From positions 1 to 45,522 of the IMG/VR virus record IMGVR_UViG_3300048588_000260: a stretch of DNA of 45,522 nucleotides; one strand, written 5' to 3'. Below, in pieces: positions 38,899 to 45,522 of the stretch (the stretch's first letter is position 1; the number at the start of each line of letters is the position of its first letter). The translations under genes were made by a program, and so were the position numbers. A model generated the notes under the pieces. That model searched no databases and had not been told where the DNA came from. It saw only the letters and a list, made by a program, of their open reading frames with translations. Origin of the DNA: a virus.

Positions 38899-39571
38899 GT
38901 CCAAGCTCATTGAGCGCGTTCGCCGCGCCCTGAACCTCAGCAAGAGCAGCAACGCCCATGAGGCTGCTCTTGCGCTCTCCATCGCTCACCGGCTGATGCA
39001 GGAGCACCGCATCGCGCTGCATGAAGTGAGCGACGCCGACAGCCGGGAGGCCTTCGGCCGCCGCGAGTGGACGTTTGCGCGCTTCCGTATGCCGCCAGTG
39101 TGGGTGATCGCCTTCGCGGCCGAGGTCTGCAAACCGCTCGGCGTGGTCGTCTCACGCGACCGCCACATGGTTAACCGCAGGCAGGTCAGCGTCACGATTC
39201 GCCTGAATGGCCGGCCGGAGGCAACCGAGATCGCCGCCTTTTACCTCGACCAGCTCCTTGAGCATCTCTACCCGCTCGCGCTGAAGGCCTTCAACCCTAA
39301 CGGGTGGATCACCCGGAACAACTTCGTCACCAGCTTTTTCGCCGGTGCCGGTGTCGTGATCCGCCATCGCCTCGAAGAGGAACTAAACCCGCAAGCCCAG
39401 CAGGCCCAGGCCTTGATGCGAGTGGACGCCGAGGCTGTGCGGAAGTGGCTCATGCAGGATGAGGGGGTCACGACCCAACGCCTTCGGGGCTCGCGATTGG
39501 ATGGCCGCGCCTACAGCGCTGGCGCGAGAGCGGGCGCGGCTGCTCCGCTACACAAGGGGGTCAGCTCATGA
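38891..39571 (+). CDS. DUF2786 protein
   Basis: 226 aa with GTG start 38891 overlapping the previous gene. The N-terminal 40 residues (IERVRRALNLSKSSNAHEAA, then AHRLMQEHRI) are the DUF2786 signature. The following part (FRMPPVWVIAFAAEVCKPLG, RPEATEIAAFYLDQLLEHL) is the usual extension in phage and plasmid members. Function in the family is unknown; often near DNA metabolism genes. Confidence 0.8.
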   Translation: MDRSKLIERVRRALNLSKSSNAHEAALALSIAHRLMQEHRIALHEVSDADSREAFGRREWTFARFRMPPVWVIAFAAEVCKPLGVVVSRDRHMVNRRQVSVTIRLNGRPEATEIAAFYLDQLLEHLYPLALKAFNPNGWITRNNFVTSFFAGAGVVIRHRLEEELNPQAQQAQALMRVDAEAVRKWLMQDEGVTTQRLRGSRLDGRAYSAGARAGAAAPLHKGVSS

Positions 39572-39774
39572 CGATGCCCGGAGAGCGCCAGGCGACCTGG
39601 TTCGGGTGCAAGGTCTGCATGAAGCGATGGATCGCCCTTTATCTGCCGATGCCCGTGAAGCTGGCCACCAAAATCATGCGCTCGGCGCATTGCCCGGAGT
39701 GCGGCGCGGACTCGACCCAGGCCGTGCTGGTGACGGACCCCGCGGAATGGGACCGGCAAGGCGGCCATGCTTGA
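39568..39774 (+). CDS. Small zinc-ribbon protein
   Basis: 68 aa, ATGA overlap. Two Cys pairs, CKVC (14-17) and CPEC (42-45), form a zinc-ribbon arrangement separated by 24 residues containing basic and aromatic residues. Likely nucleic-acid or protein binding. Confidence 0.6.
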   Translation: MTMPGERQATWFGCKVCMKRWIALYLPMPVKLATKIMRSAHCPECGADSTQAVLVTDPAEWDRQGGHA

Positions 39775-40291
39775 ATTCCCGTACTACTGGCGCGTCAGGG
39801 CGCGACTCCCGGAGCGATTCGGTAAGCCCTGCCGCGTCCTGATCCGAGGCGGCTCCATGAACTCGGCGCTGGTGGAGTTCCAAGACGGGGCTCGATTCGT
39901 TACCAGCCGCAACTATCTACGAAGGAGGCGTATGGCAGCAGATCCAATCGCGGTCGCCCGGTGCATCGCGGCGAACGCTTATCAGAGGGCCGATGAGGCC
40001 CAGCTCCAGGCCGGAATCCAGGGCGCGCTCGAAGCGGCCGGTTACGTCTTTGAGCGAGAGTTCCGGCTGAGCGCCAAGGACCGGGTCGATTTCCTCGTCG
40101 GCCGCGTTGCCGTCGAGGTCAAGGTCCAGGGCTCGACGCCAGCCGTCCGGCGCCAGCTCGCGCGGTACGCGGCGTCCTCGAATGTGGATGCCGTCATTCT
40201 CGTGACCACCAAGAGCAAGCACGCCATGGAGGCTGAGAGCCTCAACGGGAAACCGTTGATTGTCGTGAAGGTGAGAGGGGGAGAGTTTTGA
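39767..40291 (+). CDS. Two-domain protein: small beta domain plus restriction-endonuclease-like domain
   Basis: 174 aa. Residues 15-55 (FGKPCRVLIRGGSMNSALVE and VTSRNYLRR) form a small beta module that recurs at 42887-43162. From M56 a PD-(D/E)xK nuclease-like fold follows: E97 region, RVDFLVGRVAVEVKV with D108, E117 and K119. An internal ATG (39932) with a strong GGAGG site could produce the nuclease domain alone. Probably a junction or structure-specific DNA nuclease; target unknown. Confidence 0.7.
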   Translation: MLEFPYYWRVRARLPERFGKPCRVLIRGGSMNSALVEFQDGARFVTSRNYLRRRRMAADPIAVARCIAANAYQRADEAQLQAGIQGALEAAGYVFEREFRLSAKDRVDFLVGRVAVEVKVQGSTPAVRRQLARYAASSNVDAVILVTTKSKHAMEAESLNGKPLIVVKVRGGEF

Positions 40292-42015
40292 GCGCCAAGA
40301 ATGGAATCGTTTCTTTCGACCAGCGCGCCCGGCAGTGGGTGATCGAAGCCGCGCCGCACATCGCCATGCGCGTCAAGCGCGTATTCGCGAAGGCCGACAA
40401 GCACCGCACCGGCAAGATCCGGCTCTCGGATTCGGCCGAGGTCGCGGCCGACCTGCAGTGGTTCTTGCAGCGGTACCCGATGGAGGTTCTCGACAAGCCA
40501 TACCTGGAGCGCGCCGCTTCCGCCTACCATGAGCGCCGGTCCTTCATTGAGTCGATGCTCGACAACCAGGTCGAACCGCAGCCGTTCGACGTCGCCATTG
40601 AGCCACGCAAGTACCAGAGCATTGCGGCCGCCATCCTGCTCGCGCAAGGCCGGCTGCTGCTGGCCGACGATCTCGGGCTCGGCAAAACGGCCTCGGCCAT
40701 CCTGACGTTGACAGACCCCAGGACGCGCCCGGCCGTGGTGGTGACTCTCACCCACCTGCAGCGTCAGTGGGCCCACGAGATCGCGCGTTTCGCGCCCCAG
40801 CTCCGCGTCCACATCTGCAAGACCTTCGCCGCCTACGACATCACGGCGGGCCTCAACTCGAACGGCCAGATTCCGCTCATTGCGGCCTTTCCAGACGTTA
40901 TCATCCTGAACTACCACAAGCTCGCCGGATGGGCCGAGACGCTGGCCAAGGTGGCCAAGTCGGTCATCTACGACGAATGCCAGGAGCTACGTCTGGAAGG
41001 GTCCGCCAAGTACGACGCGGCGCGCGTGTTGAGCCGGGCCGCGAAGTTCCGCATGGGCCTCAGCGCGACGCCGTTCTACAACTACGGCGGGGAGTTCTTC
41101 ACGGTGAATGAGTGCATCGCCCCGGGCGCGCTGGGATCTAAGGATGAATTCATCCGCGAGTGGTGTGTCAGCGCCTACGGCGACAAACCGAAGATCAAGA
41201 ACCCGCAGGCCTTCGGGGCCTTCGTCCGCGAAGCCGGAATCATGCTTCGCCGCACCCGCGCCGAGGTTCAGCGCGAACTGCCGGAGGTCCAGAAGATCGT
41301 CCATTACGTGGACAGTGACGCGAAGGCCTTCGCAAAGATCGAAGGCAATGCGGCGCGCCTGGCCGAGCTCATCTTGGCGACCGTGGAGCAGGAGAAGGGC
41401 CAGCGCATGAGGGCGTCTGGTGAGCTGGACATGATGCTACGCCAGGCGACTGGTGTCGCGAAAGCGCCCTATGTGGCCGAGTTTGTGCGAATGCTGGTCG
41501 AGTCCGGGGAAAAGGTCGTGCTGTTCGGATGGCACCGCGCCGTCTACGACATCTGGATGGAGGCCCTGAAAGATCTTCGGCCTGCGCTTTACACCGGATC
41601 GGAGTCTCCCGCGGCAAAGGATGAGGCCAAGCGCCGCTTCGTCTCCGGCGATACGTCGCTGCTTATCATCTCGCTGCGCTCCGGCGCGGGGCTGGACGGC
41701 CTGCAGCAGGTCGCCAGAGTAGGCGTGTTCGGTGAGCTGGACTGGAGCCCTGGCGTCCATGAGCAGTGTCTCGGGCGCATCCACCGCGACGGCCAGAAGA
41801 ACTCGGTCATGGCCTACTATCTTGTCGCCGAGGATGGATCAGACCCAATCATCATGGAAGCGCTCGGATTGAAGCGCGCGCAAATCGAGGGCGTGCGGAA
41901 CCTCGCCACCGGCGACGACCTGTTCGAGCGGCTCGATACCTCGCCAGACAGCATCAGGAAGCTGGCCGAGACCTACCTGCAGCGCAAGCAGGCCCCGGCA
42001 AAAAAAAGCGCCTGA
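40288..42015 (+). CDS. SNF2-type superfamily 2 helicase
   Basis: 575 aa. TTG 40288 overlaps the previous stop (TTGA) and has GGAG upstream. Walker A DDLGLGKT at 127-134, motif II DECQ at 229-232 (instead of DEAH), SAT at 259-261, and the C-terminal RecA-like lobe with VVLFGWHRAVYD, SLRSGAGLDGLQQV and CLGRIHRDGQ (motif VI). Phage members act in replication start or recombination. Its stop lies in a terminator. Confidence 0.9.
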   Translation: MSAKNGIVSFDQRARQWVIEAAPHIAMRVKRVFAKADKHRTGKIRLSDSAEVAADLQWFLQRYPMEVLDKPYLERAASAYHERRSFIESMLDNQVEPQPFDVAIEPRKYQSIAAAILLAQGRLLLADDLGLGKTASAILTLTDPRTRPAVVVTLTHLQRQWAHEIARFAPQLRVHICKTFAAYDITAGLNSNGQIPLIAAFPDVIILNYHKLAGWAETLAKVAKSVIYDECQELRLEGSAKYDAARVLSRAAKFRMGLSATPFYNYGGEFFTVNECIAPGALGSKDEFIREWCVSAYGDKPKIKNPQAFGAFVREAGIMLRRTRAEVQRELPEVQKIVHYVDSDAKAFAKIEGNAARLAELILATVEQEKGQRMRASGELDMMLRQATGVAKAPYVAEFVRMLVESGEKVVLFGWHRAVYDIWMEALKDLRPALYTGSESPAAKDEAKRRFVSGDTSLLIISLRSGAGLDGLQQVARVGVFGELDWSPGVHEQCLGRIHRDGQKNSVMAYYLVAEDGSDPIIMEALGLKRAQIEGVRNLATGDDLFERLDTSPDSIRKLAETYLQRKQAPAKKSA

Positions 42016-42028
42016 CCGCGCTTTTTTT
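42001..42028 (+). terminator. Intrinsic terminator after the helicase gene
   Basis: AAAAAAAGCG and CGCTTTTTTT pair around an 8-nt loop that contains the helicase stop codon; the T run ends the message. The A-rich 5' arm gives a partly bidirectional element. Confidence 0.8.
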
Positions 42029-42029
42029 G

Positions 42030-42058
42030 TTGAAGTCTTGTATCACTAGTGATACGCT
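42030..42058 (+). promoter_or_regulatory. Early promoter P4 with perfect palindromic operator, predicted leaderless
   Basis: TTGAAG (42030-42035), 17-bp spacer, TACGCT (42053-42058), then 6 nt to ATG 42065. GTATCACTAGTGATAC at 42040-42055. The promoter begins directly after the helicase terminator. Confidence 0.8.
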
Positions 42059-42064
42059 CTAAAT

Positions 42065-42466
42065 ATGACAACCGCCCAATCGGAAACGAACACCATGAGC
42101 ACCACCGACACAACCGCCGCCGCCGCCATCGTCGAGGTCCGCAACGGGATCGAAAGCGCCATCGCCAGCCACAAAGACCGCCTCACCAGACTCGGCCGAG
42201 TGATTCTCGGCCAGGGCCACATCGTCTGCATAGAAGACGAAACCGGCATCGTCTGCACTACCCGAGGCACGCGCCCCACTGGCCCGGATCTGATCGACGT
42301 GCCCCACTACTCCCTGCAGGATGCGATCACGGTCTGCGATGCCTACAACCGCATTCCGGGCGTCGAGTTCCGCTTCCGCGTTCTGCATGTCGCCCGATGG
42401 CATGAGGTCCGCATCGCCGAACTGGAAGACCTGCGCGCCCTGCTCCCGGAGGTCCCGAATGTCTAA
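42065..42466 (+). CDS. Hypothetical early protein
   Basis: 133 aa from the predicted transcription start of P4. A Thr/Ala-rich N-terminus, then helix-strand core (AIVEVRNGIESAIASHKDRL, RVILGQGHIVCIEDETGIVC). An internal Met at residue 11 lacks a ribosome site. Overlaps the next gene by 8 nt. Unknown. Confidence 0.55.
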   Translation: MTTAQSETNTMSTTDTTAAAAIVEVRNGIESAIASHKDRLTRLGRVILGQGHIVCIEDETGIVCTTRGTRPTGPDLIDVPHYSLQDAITVCDAYNRIPGVEFRFRVLHVARWHEVRIAELEDLRALLPEVPNV

Positions 42467-42884
42467 CGAAATCCGGGTCGCCGTGCTATCGGCCGACGCT
42501 TCCAGGTTCCTCGGCTTCGGCGTCTACGAGGGCTTACACTTCAGCCGCGAATACGCCGAGGAGTTGGCCCGCGCCGCGGAGGCCGAGGCTGAGCGGCTGG
42601 AAACGATCCAACCCGAGCAGTGGGAGGTTCACGAGTTCGACGGCCGCACCTTCGCCATGACGCCCACGGTGTATCGCGAATATGCCGCGAAGGCCCTCGC
42701 CGGAGCGCCCGGTATGGCGCTGAATCCGCGCATTCGGCTCGATTCCGGCGAGATCGTATTCGGACACTCCACCTGGTGGGGCCCAGCGTCGGCGTTCCTC
42801 AAGTCAAAGCTCGCCGCCAAGTTCGGCGTCTCGGAGATTCCACCAGTCCCCGCCGCGCCGGTGGCCCAGGAGGCCGCGAGGTAA
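42459..42884 (+). CDS. Hypothetical early protein
   Basis: 141 aa from ATG 42459 with GGAGG upstream. Central helix rich in Ala/Glu (YAEELARAAEAEAERLET), then YREYAAKALAGAPGMALNPR and a Pro/Ala-rich tail. No family recognised. Confidence 0.55.
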   Translation: MSNEIRVAVLSADASRFLGFGVYEGLHFSREYAEELARAAEAEAERLETIQPEQWEVHEFDGRTFAMTPTVYREYAAKALAGAPGMALNPRIRLDSGEIVFGHSTWWGPASAFLKSKLAAKFGVSEIPPVPAAPVAQEAAR

Positions 42885-42886
42885 CC

Positions 42887-43162
42887 ATGAATGAGAACCA
42901 TCAAGCAGCTCCTAACGCGCTGGAAGTGGCGCCAGCGCTCTCTGCGACTGACGAGACCCTCACCCACGTCTACCTGGGGCGAAGGCACCCGGAGCGCAAG
43001 GGAAGGCCATGCCGCCCTTTGCCCCGCTCGCTGCGCGGCCGAGGCCATCTCCCCTCAGCCGATTGGGTCACCGTCGAGTTCGCCGACGGCGTCCAGCTCC
43101 GCGTCGCCCGCATCAACGTGAAGCGGATCAGTTGGCGCACCGCCAAGTGGGTGAAGCCATGA
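42887..43162 (+). CDS. Small beta-module protein, paralogue of the module at 39767
   Basis: 91 aa. GRPCRPLPRSLRGRG...WVTVEFADGVQLRVARINVKR resembles GKPCRVLIRGGSMNSALVEF in the nuclease fusion protein: same Pro-Cys-Arg turn, strand and Asp-Gly hairpin. An independent copy of the same domain. Binding partner unknown. Confidence 0.55.
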   Translation: MNENHQAAPNALEVAPALSATDETLTHVYLGRRHPERKGRPCRPLPRSLRGRGHLPSADWVTVEFADGVQLRVARINVKRISWRTAKWVKP

Positions 43163-43263
43163 GCCAGAACCACGTCCTGAAAACCTGGCCCGCGTTCTTC
43201 GAGGCCTGGACGCGCGCCAACCCTGAACACCCGTTTTCACAACAGGAAGGAATTTTGCCGTGA
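43159..43263 (+). CDS. 34-aa small protein
   Basis: ATG 43159 overlaps the previous stop (ATGA) and the stop overlaps the next GTG start. MSQNHVLKTWPAFFEAWTRA, then a polar end. Perfect nesting between neighbours supports a real gene; function unknown. Confidence 0.45.
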   Translation: MSQNHVLKTWPAFFEAWTRANPEHPFSQQEGILP

Positions 43264-43514
43264 ACAAAGAACAGATACTCGCCATCAAGCTGCTGGAAGC
43301 TATTCAAGCGCACCCAGGCATCGGAGCCAGTGAGGCGATGGCGCGCGCCCATGAGGGGGAAGACCCGGACCAAGACAAGGTGACCGCCAGCATGGTCGCA
43401 CTGGCTGCTTTGGCCACGACCGGACGGATTCAGTGGGTGAACGGCAAGCTCTACGCTGGCATCGTCGCCGGGATGATTCAGTGCTCACTTCCGACCGAGA
43501 GCGCACCCAACTGA
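43260..43514 (+). CDS. Small protein, possibly winged-helix
   Basis: 84 aa. GTG 43260 with AGGAAGGAA upstream. NKEQILAIKLLEAIQAHPGI, then VALAALATTGRIQWVNGKLYAG, fits helix-helix-strand hairpin of a small winged helix. Unknown target. Confidence 0.5.
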   Translation: MNKEQILAIKLLEAIQAHPGIGASEAMARAHEGEDPDQDKVTASMVALAALATTGRIQWVNGKLYAGIVAGMIQCSLPTESAPN

Positions 43515-43543
43515 TACCTCGGGGAAGCAAGTCTAGGCCTCCA

Positions 43544-43590
43544 TCCACTAGCGCCTGCAGAGGATGGAGCCCGGGAAGTGCTTCCCGATT
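43544..43590 (+). other. Two stem-loops before the Cys-rich peptide gene
   Basis: CTCCATCC (near 43543-43550) pairs with GGATGGAG over 8 bp, and CGGGAA-GTGC-TTCCCG follows. No T run. The structures lie between the 43,514 stop and the ribosome site at 43,601, so they may control or protect the downstream message. Confidence 0.4.
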
Positions 43591-43610
43591 TCCACCCCAG
43601 AAAGGAAACC

Positions 43611-43817
43611 ATGAAACACCTACTCACCGGCAGCTTCGTTCTGATGTTGCTGCTGCTCCTGGCGTCCGTTGCCACGGTCAACGTCAACGCCGAATCGCGA
43701 ACCCCGAAATCCAAGACGACAAAGTCGCCCTCCCGCTTCTGCGATCCTGTCCAGTGCGACAAGGATTCGCGGGGCTCTGGCGGCAAGTGCATCTCGGATA
43801 TGTGCGTCTACCTTTGA
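43611..43817 (+). CDS. Small secreted Cys-rich peptide
   Basis: 68 aa, ATG 43611 with AAAGGAA upstream. MKHLLTGSFVLMLLLLLASV is a strong signal peptide (cut likely near residues 27-28, after VNA). The mature part is about 40 residues, basic and then Cys-rich, with four Cys in two CxxxxC blocks (CDPVQC and CISDMC) that could form two disulfides. A secreted or periplasmic accessory peptide; target unknown. Its base composition matches its neighbours. Confidence 0.65.
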   Translation: MKHLLTGSFVLMLLLLLASVATVNVNAESRTPKSKTTKSPSRFCDPVQCDKDSRGSGGKCISDMCVYL

Positions 43818-43828
43818 CGGTATCAACC

Positions 43829-43850
43829 GGCGAGGCCTTCGGGCCTCGCC
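43829..43850 (+). terminator. GC-rich hairpin after the Cys-rich peptide gene
   Basis: GGCGAGGCC-TTCG-GGCCTCGCC, a 9-bp stem with a stable TTCG tetraloop, in the 50-bp gap before the next gene. No T run follows, so it may be a weak terminator or a processing/stability element. Confidence 0.5.
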
Positions 43851-43870
43851 ACACCTACCCAGGAGCTGCC

Positions 43871-44248
43871 ATGAAGTGCGAGTTCTGCGAGGCCGAGGCC
43901 TCGACCCAATGCAACGTAAGCGGCCGGCCTCACTGCGGCATCCATCTCTGCGCGGAGCACGTCGCCAACGTCTTCGGCACGCACCTGCACGCCTCAGACG
44001 GCAACCATCGGTTCGAATGCCAGGCCCAGTGCCGTCCCTGTGCCGAGCTGGAGCGCGTGACCCGCGAGGCGGCCATCGTGCGCGGGCAGAACCGATGGCG
44101 CGAGATCCGCAAAGGGCGCGGCCTGAGCCTGATCGAAGTCGCCAAGCGCCTCGGGGTCTCGGTCCCGCGCGTATCGAACCTGGAGCGGCTGCTGGCCGTC
44201 TGCACGCCCCAGGAGAGCAAGTTGTTCAATGAAAGGATTGCTAAGTGA
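43871..44248 (+). CDS. Zinc-finger plus helix-turn-helix protein
   Basis: 125 aa from ATG 43871 with AGGAG upstream. The N-terminal half has many Cys/His (CEFCEAEASTQC, CGIHLCAEH, CRPC), like a B-box-type zinc finger. The C-terminal half has an XRE-like HTH (GLSLIEVAKRLGVSVPRVSN). Likely a DNA-binding regulator of early or middle genes. Confidence 0.65.
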   Translation: MKCEFCEAEASTQCNVSGRPHCGIHLCAEHVANVFGTHLHASDGNHRFECQAQCRPCAELERVTREAAIVRGQNRWREIRKGRGLSLIEVAKRLGVSVPRVSNLERLLAVCTPQESKLFNERIAK

Positions 44249-44634
44249 GCGAACACACAACCAAGATTTACTCCAGCACGGATGACTGGCGGGCGGAAGC
44301 CCGGCGCCGATTCGGCGACGACGCGATGCGCTGGAAGTTTCGATGCCCGGTTTGCGGCAACATCCAGACCCCTGAAGACTTTTACCCGTTTCGAGAAAAG
44401 GGCGCGACGCCGGACACAGCCGCGCAGCAGTGCCTCGGTCGCTTCACCGGCGGGCGGAAGGCCTTCGGCGAGAAGCCGCCCGGCACGCCGAAACGCCCCT
44501 GCGACTATGCCGCGTTCGGGCTCCTTCGCATTAACACCGACATCATTGAGATCGACGAGAAGACCCGGACCCACGTATTCCCGTTTGCCGACGCCACAAC
44601 GGAAGGGGGCGCGCATGACACTAGCGGAAATTAA
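44245..44634 (+). CDS. VVA0879-like phage protein
   Basis: 129 aa, GTG 44245 overlapping the previous stop. WRAEARRRFGDDAMRWKFRC, then CPVCGNIQTPEDF and QQCLGRFTGGRKAFG, CDYAAFGLLRIN matches the VVA0879 family of small zinc-binding phage and plasmid proteins. Function unknown; the four Cys probably hold one zinc. Confidence 0.8.
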   Translation: MSEHTTKIYSSTDDWRAEARRRFGDDAMRWKFRCPVCGNIQTPEDFYPFREKGATPDTAAQQCLGRFTGGRKAFGEKPPGTPKRPCDYAAFGLLRINTDIIEIDEKTRTHVFPFADATTEGGAHDTSGN

Positions 44635-44797
44635 GTGCGAGACCTGCAACAAGCGCGGCGAGGCCTACGCCTGGCTGGCGGAAAAGCTCGGGATTCCGGT
44701 TCAGCGGTGCCACATCGGGGAATTCGACGCTACGCGCTGCCGGGAGGTCGTGAGGATCTGCGAGGGGATTCGAGCGGGCGCTGACAAAGTGGGCTAA
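44615..44797 (+). CDS. Small Cys-containing protein at the end of the rightward operon
   Basis: 60 aa from ATG 44615 with GGAAGG upstream, overlapping the VVA0879-like gene by 20 nt. KCETCNKRGEAYAWLAEKLG, then RCHIGEFDATRCREVVRICE: four to five Cys/His that may bind zinc. Followed by the operon terminator. Confidence 0.55.
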   Translation: MTLAEIKCETCNKRGEAYAWLAEKLGIPVQRCHIGEFDATRCREVVRICEGIRAGADKVG

Positions 44798-44834
44798 ACT
44801 GAAGGCAGGTTGTTGGTTTCTTGCTCATGCAATA

Positions 44835-44857
44835 GGCGCGCTTCGGCGCGCCTTTTT
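44835..44857 (+). terminator. Intrinsic terminator at the end of the rightward early genes
   Basis: GGCGCGC-TTCG-GCGCGCC followed by TTTTT. It separates the rightward early genes from the convergent late lysis genes. On the other strand the T run is poor, so it works mainly rightward. Confidence 0.88.
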
Positions 44858-44860
44858 GCT

Positions 44861-45097
44861 TTATGTCCGTTCGTGTTCGGCCTCTTTGGCCGGAAACACT
44901 CGCTGCTCCAGCCTGCGGAGCCGCGCATTGATTCCGAGGAACCGCTCATCGAGAACCGACTTCGGATCGTAGTCTTTCGAGAACGTCGCGGCGAAGCGTC
45001 CGAGGGCGCGGTCCACGATGGACTGCACGATAAACGAGAATAGGCCGGTGAGCAGTGCGAGGACTGCACAAGCCGCCGTGACCATCTCCCAACTCAT
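44861..45097 (-). CDS. Holin-like small membrane protein with C-terminal coiled coil
   Basis: 78 aa from ATG 45097 (TTG 45100 is better spaced from GGAGG and also possible). VTAACAVLALLTGLFSFIVQ is one transmembrane helix; the rest is charged helix ending LRRLEQRVFP. A single membrane span followed by a coiled coil is frequent in proteins beside phage endolysins. Last gene of the late operon. Confidence 0.6.
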   Translation of the reverse strand: MSWEMVTAACAVLALLTGLFSFIVQSIVDRALGRFAATFSKDYDPKSVLDERFLGINARLRRLEQRVFPAKEAEHERT

Positions 45098-45113
45098 CAA
45101 CCGAGGCCCCTCC

Positions 45114-45302
45114 TTATTCCCAAGGGCGCTTCACCACCAGGTTAGCGAGCCCGACAAGAGCGCCGCCCGCGGCGGCCAGCCCTAGAGCCTTCCAGTCATT
45201 GACGATCTGGGCGTCTCCGATCACAAATAGCGCGCCGACGGCAGCGCCGGAAAGTGCTGCAGACAAAGCAGCTTTCCACCATGGAGTGATTTTTCGCGGC
45301 AA
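45114..45302 (-). CDS. Small two-span membrane protein, holin candidate
   Basis: 62 aa. TTG 45302 is chosen because GGGAGG lies 7 nt upstream. WKAALSAALSGAAVGALFVI and ALGLAAAGGALVGLANLVV are two hydrophobic helices joined by a short polar loop, with basic residues at both ends. This is the class II holin layout. It follows the split coiled-coil gene in the lysis region. Confidence 0.6.
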   Translation of the reverse strand: MPRKITPWWKAALSAALSGAAVGALFVIGDAQIVNDWKALGLAAAGGALVGLANLVVKRPWE

Positions 45303-45326
45303 AATTATTCCTCCCAATATTCCCGC

Positions 45327-45522
45327 CTACTTTGTCCACAAAGCGGCGCCGGTCGCCAGCTCCAGGATGGTGCGCCAGAGCGGGCGCGGTTTCGTCCATC
45401 GGGCGACATTGCCCGAAATTTCCTCGACGTTCCCACCGGTCCTTACCGCTTGCGCGGTCAGCTCCGGCGTCGATTCCTCGATAGCGATGGCCATGTAGCC
45501 GACCGATTCGAGCGTCGCCTCG
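45327..45522 (-). CDS. C-terminal part of the gene that begins at 490 across the junction
   Basis: The frame is open from the window edge to TAG 45329-45327. It continues the coiled-coil protein: acidic and helical with GNVEEISGNVARW, then a conserved-looking end KPRPLWRTILELATGAALW that could be an amphipathic or membrane helix. The 8-base overlap with the window start keeps the frame (codons GAG-GCG-A on both sides). Confidence 0.7.
   Translation of the reverse strand, partial: EATLESVGYMAIAIEESTPELTAQAVRTGGNVEEISGNVARWTKPRPLWRTILELATGAALWTK

Overview
The window looks like one essentially complete genome of a temperate, long-tailed (siphovirus-type) phage of a GC-rich proteobacterium. The host inference rests on sigma70-like promoters (TTGACA-17-TATTCT class), strong AGGAGG ribosome sites, and a tRNA-Cys 3' end with an encoded CCA used as attachment core. 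The first 8 bases and the last 8 bases are identical (TCGCCTCG). If they are collapsed once, a minus-strand gene cut by both window ends becomes one intact ORF of about 225 codons, so the molecule is circular or circularly permuted, about 45,514 bp.

Minus strand, 22,750 down to 1 and across the junction to 44,861: the late operon. In transcription order: a SAM methyltransferase, terminase small and large subunits, DUF4055 portal, MuF-like head protein, an HExxH protein, a coiled-coil protein, scaffold, P22-like coat, head-tail connector genes, major tail protein, tail assembly chaperones (probable -1 frameshift pair), tape measure, a large tail-tip protein, a tail fibre whose distal part is AT-richer, small exported proteins, a glucosaminidase-type endolysin and several small membrane proteins of a lysis module.

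Plus strand, 22,828-24,855: a cassette of a putative amidoligase, two gamma-glutamylcyclotransferase-like proteins and a small HTH protein, with two strong promoters carrying a GGTA-N5-TACC motif. Facing it on the minus strand, 24,788-27,884: a HAD-like protein, a ParB/methyltransferase fusion, a ParB-like protein and a small gene, with a terminator directly in front of the ParB gene.

27,885-28,409 holds the attachment site: the 3' half of tRNA-Cys flanked by repeats of AACTGGCC. Plus strand 28,410-30,078 is an early operon of small proteins. Minus strand 36,693 down to 30,075 is the replication, recombination and integration operon (small HTH regulator, small membrane protein, Sak4-like ATPase, Gp157, RusA, replication protein, DUF1643, excisionase, integrase).

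Plus strand 36,774-44,797 is a chain of short early operons: ribbon-helix-helix proteins, DUF2786, a nuclease-like protein, an SNF2-type helicase, zinc-ribbon proteins, a secreted Cys-rich peptide and a VVA0879-like protein. Four promoters share the palindrome GTATCACTAGTGATAC in their spacer. Four promoters in the window place the -10 exactly 6 nt before the ATG, which predicts leaderless mRNAs. The regulatory layout (three operator families, leaderless starts, no classical CI repressor) and the amidoligase/cyclotransferase cassette are the most interesting parts.
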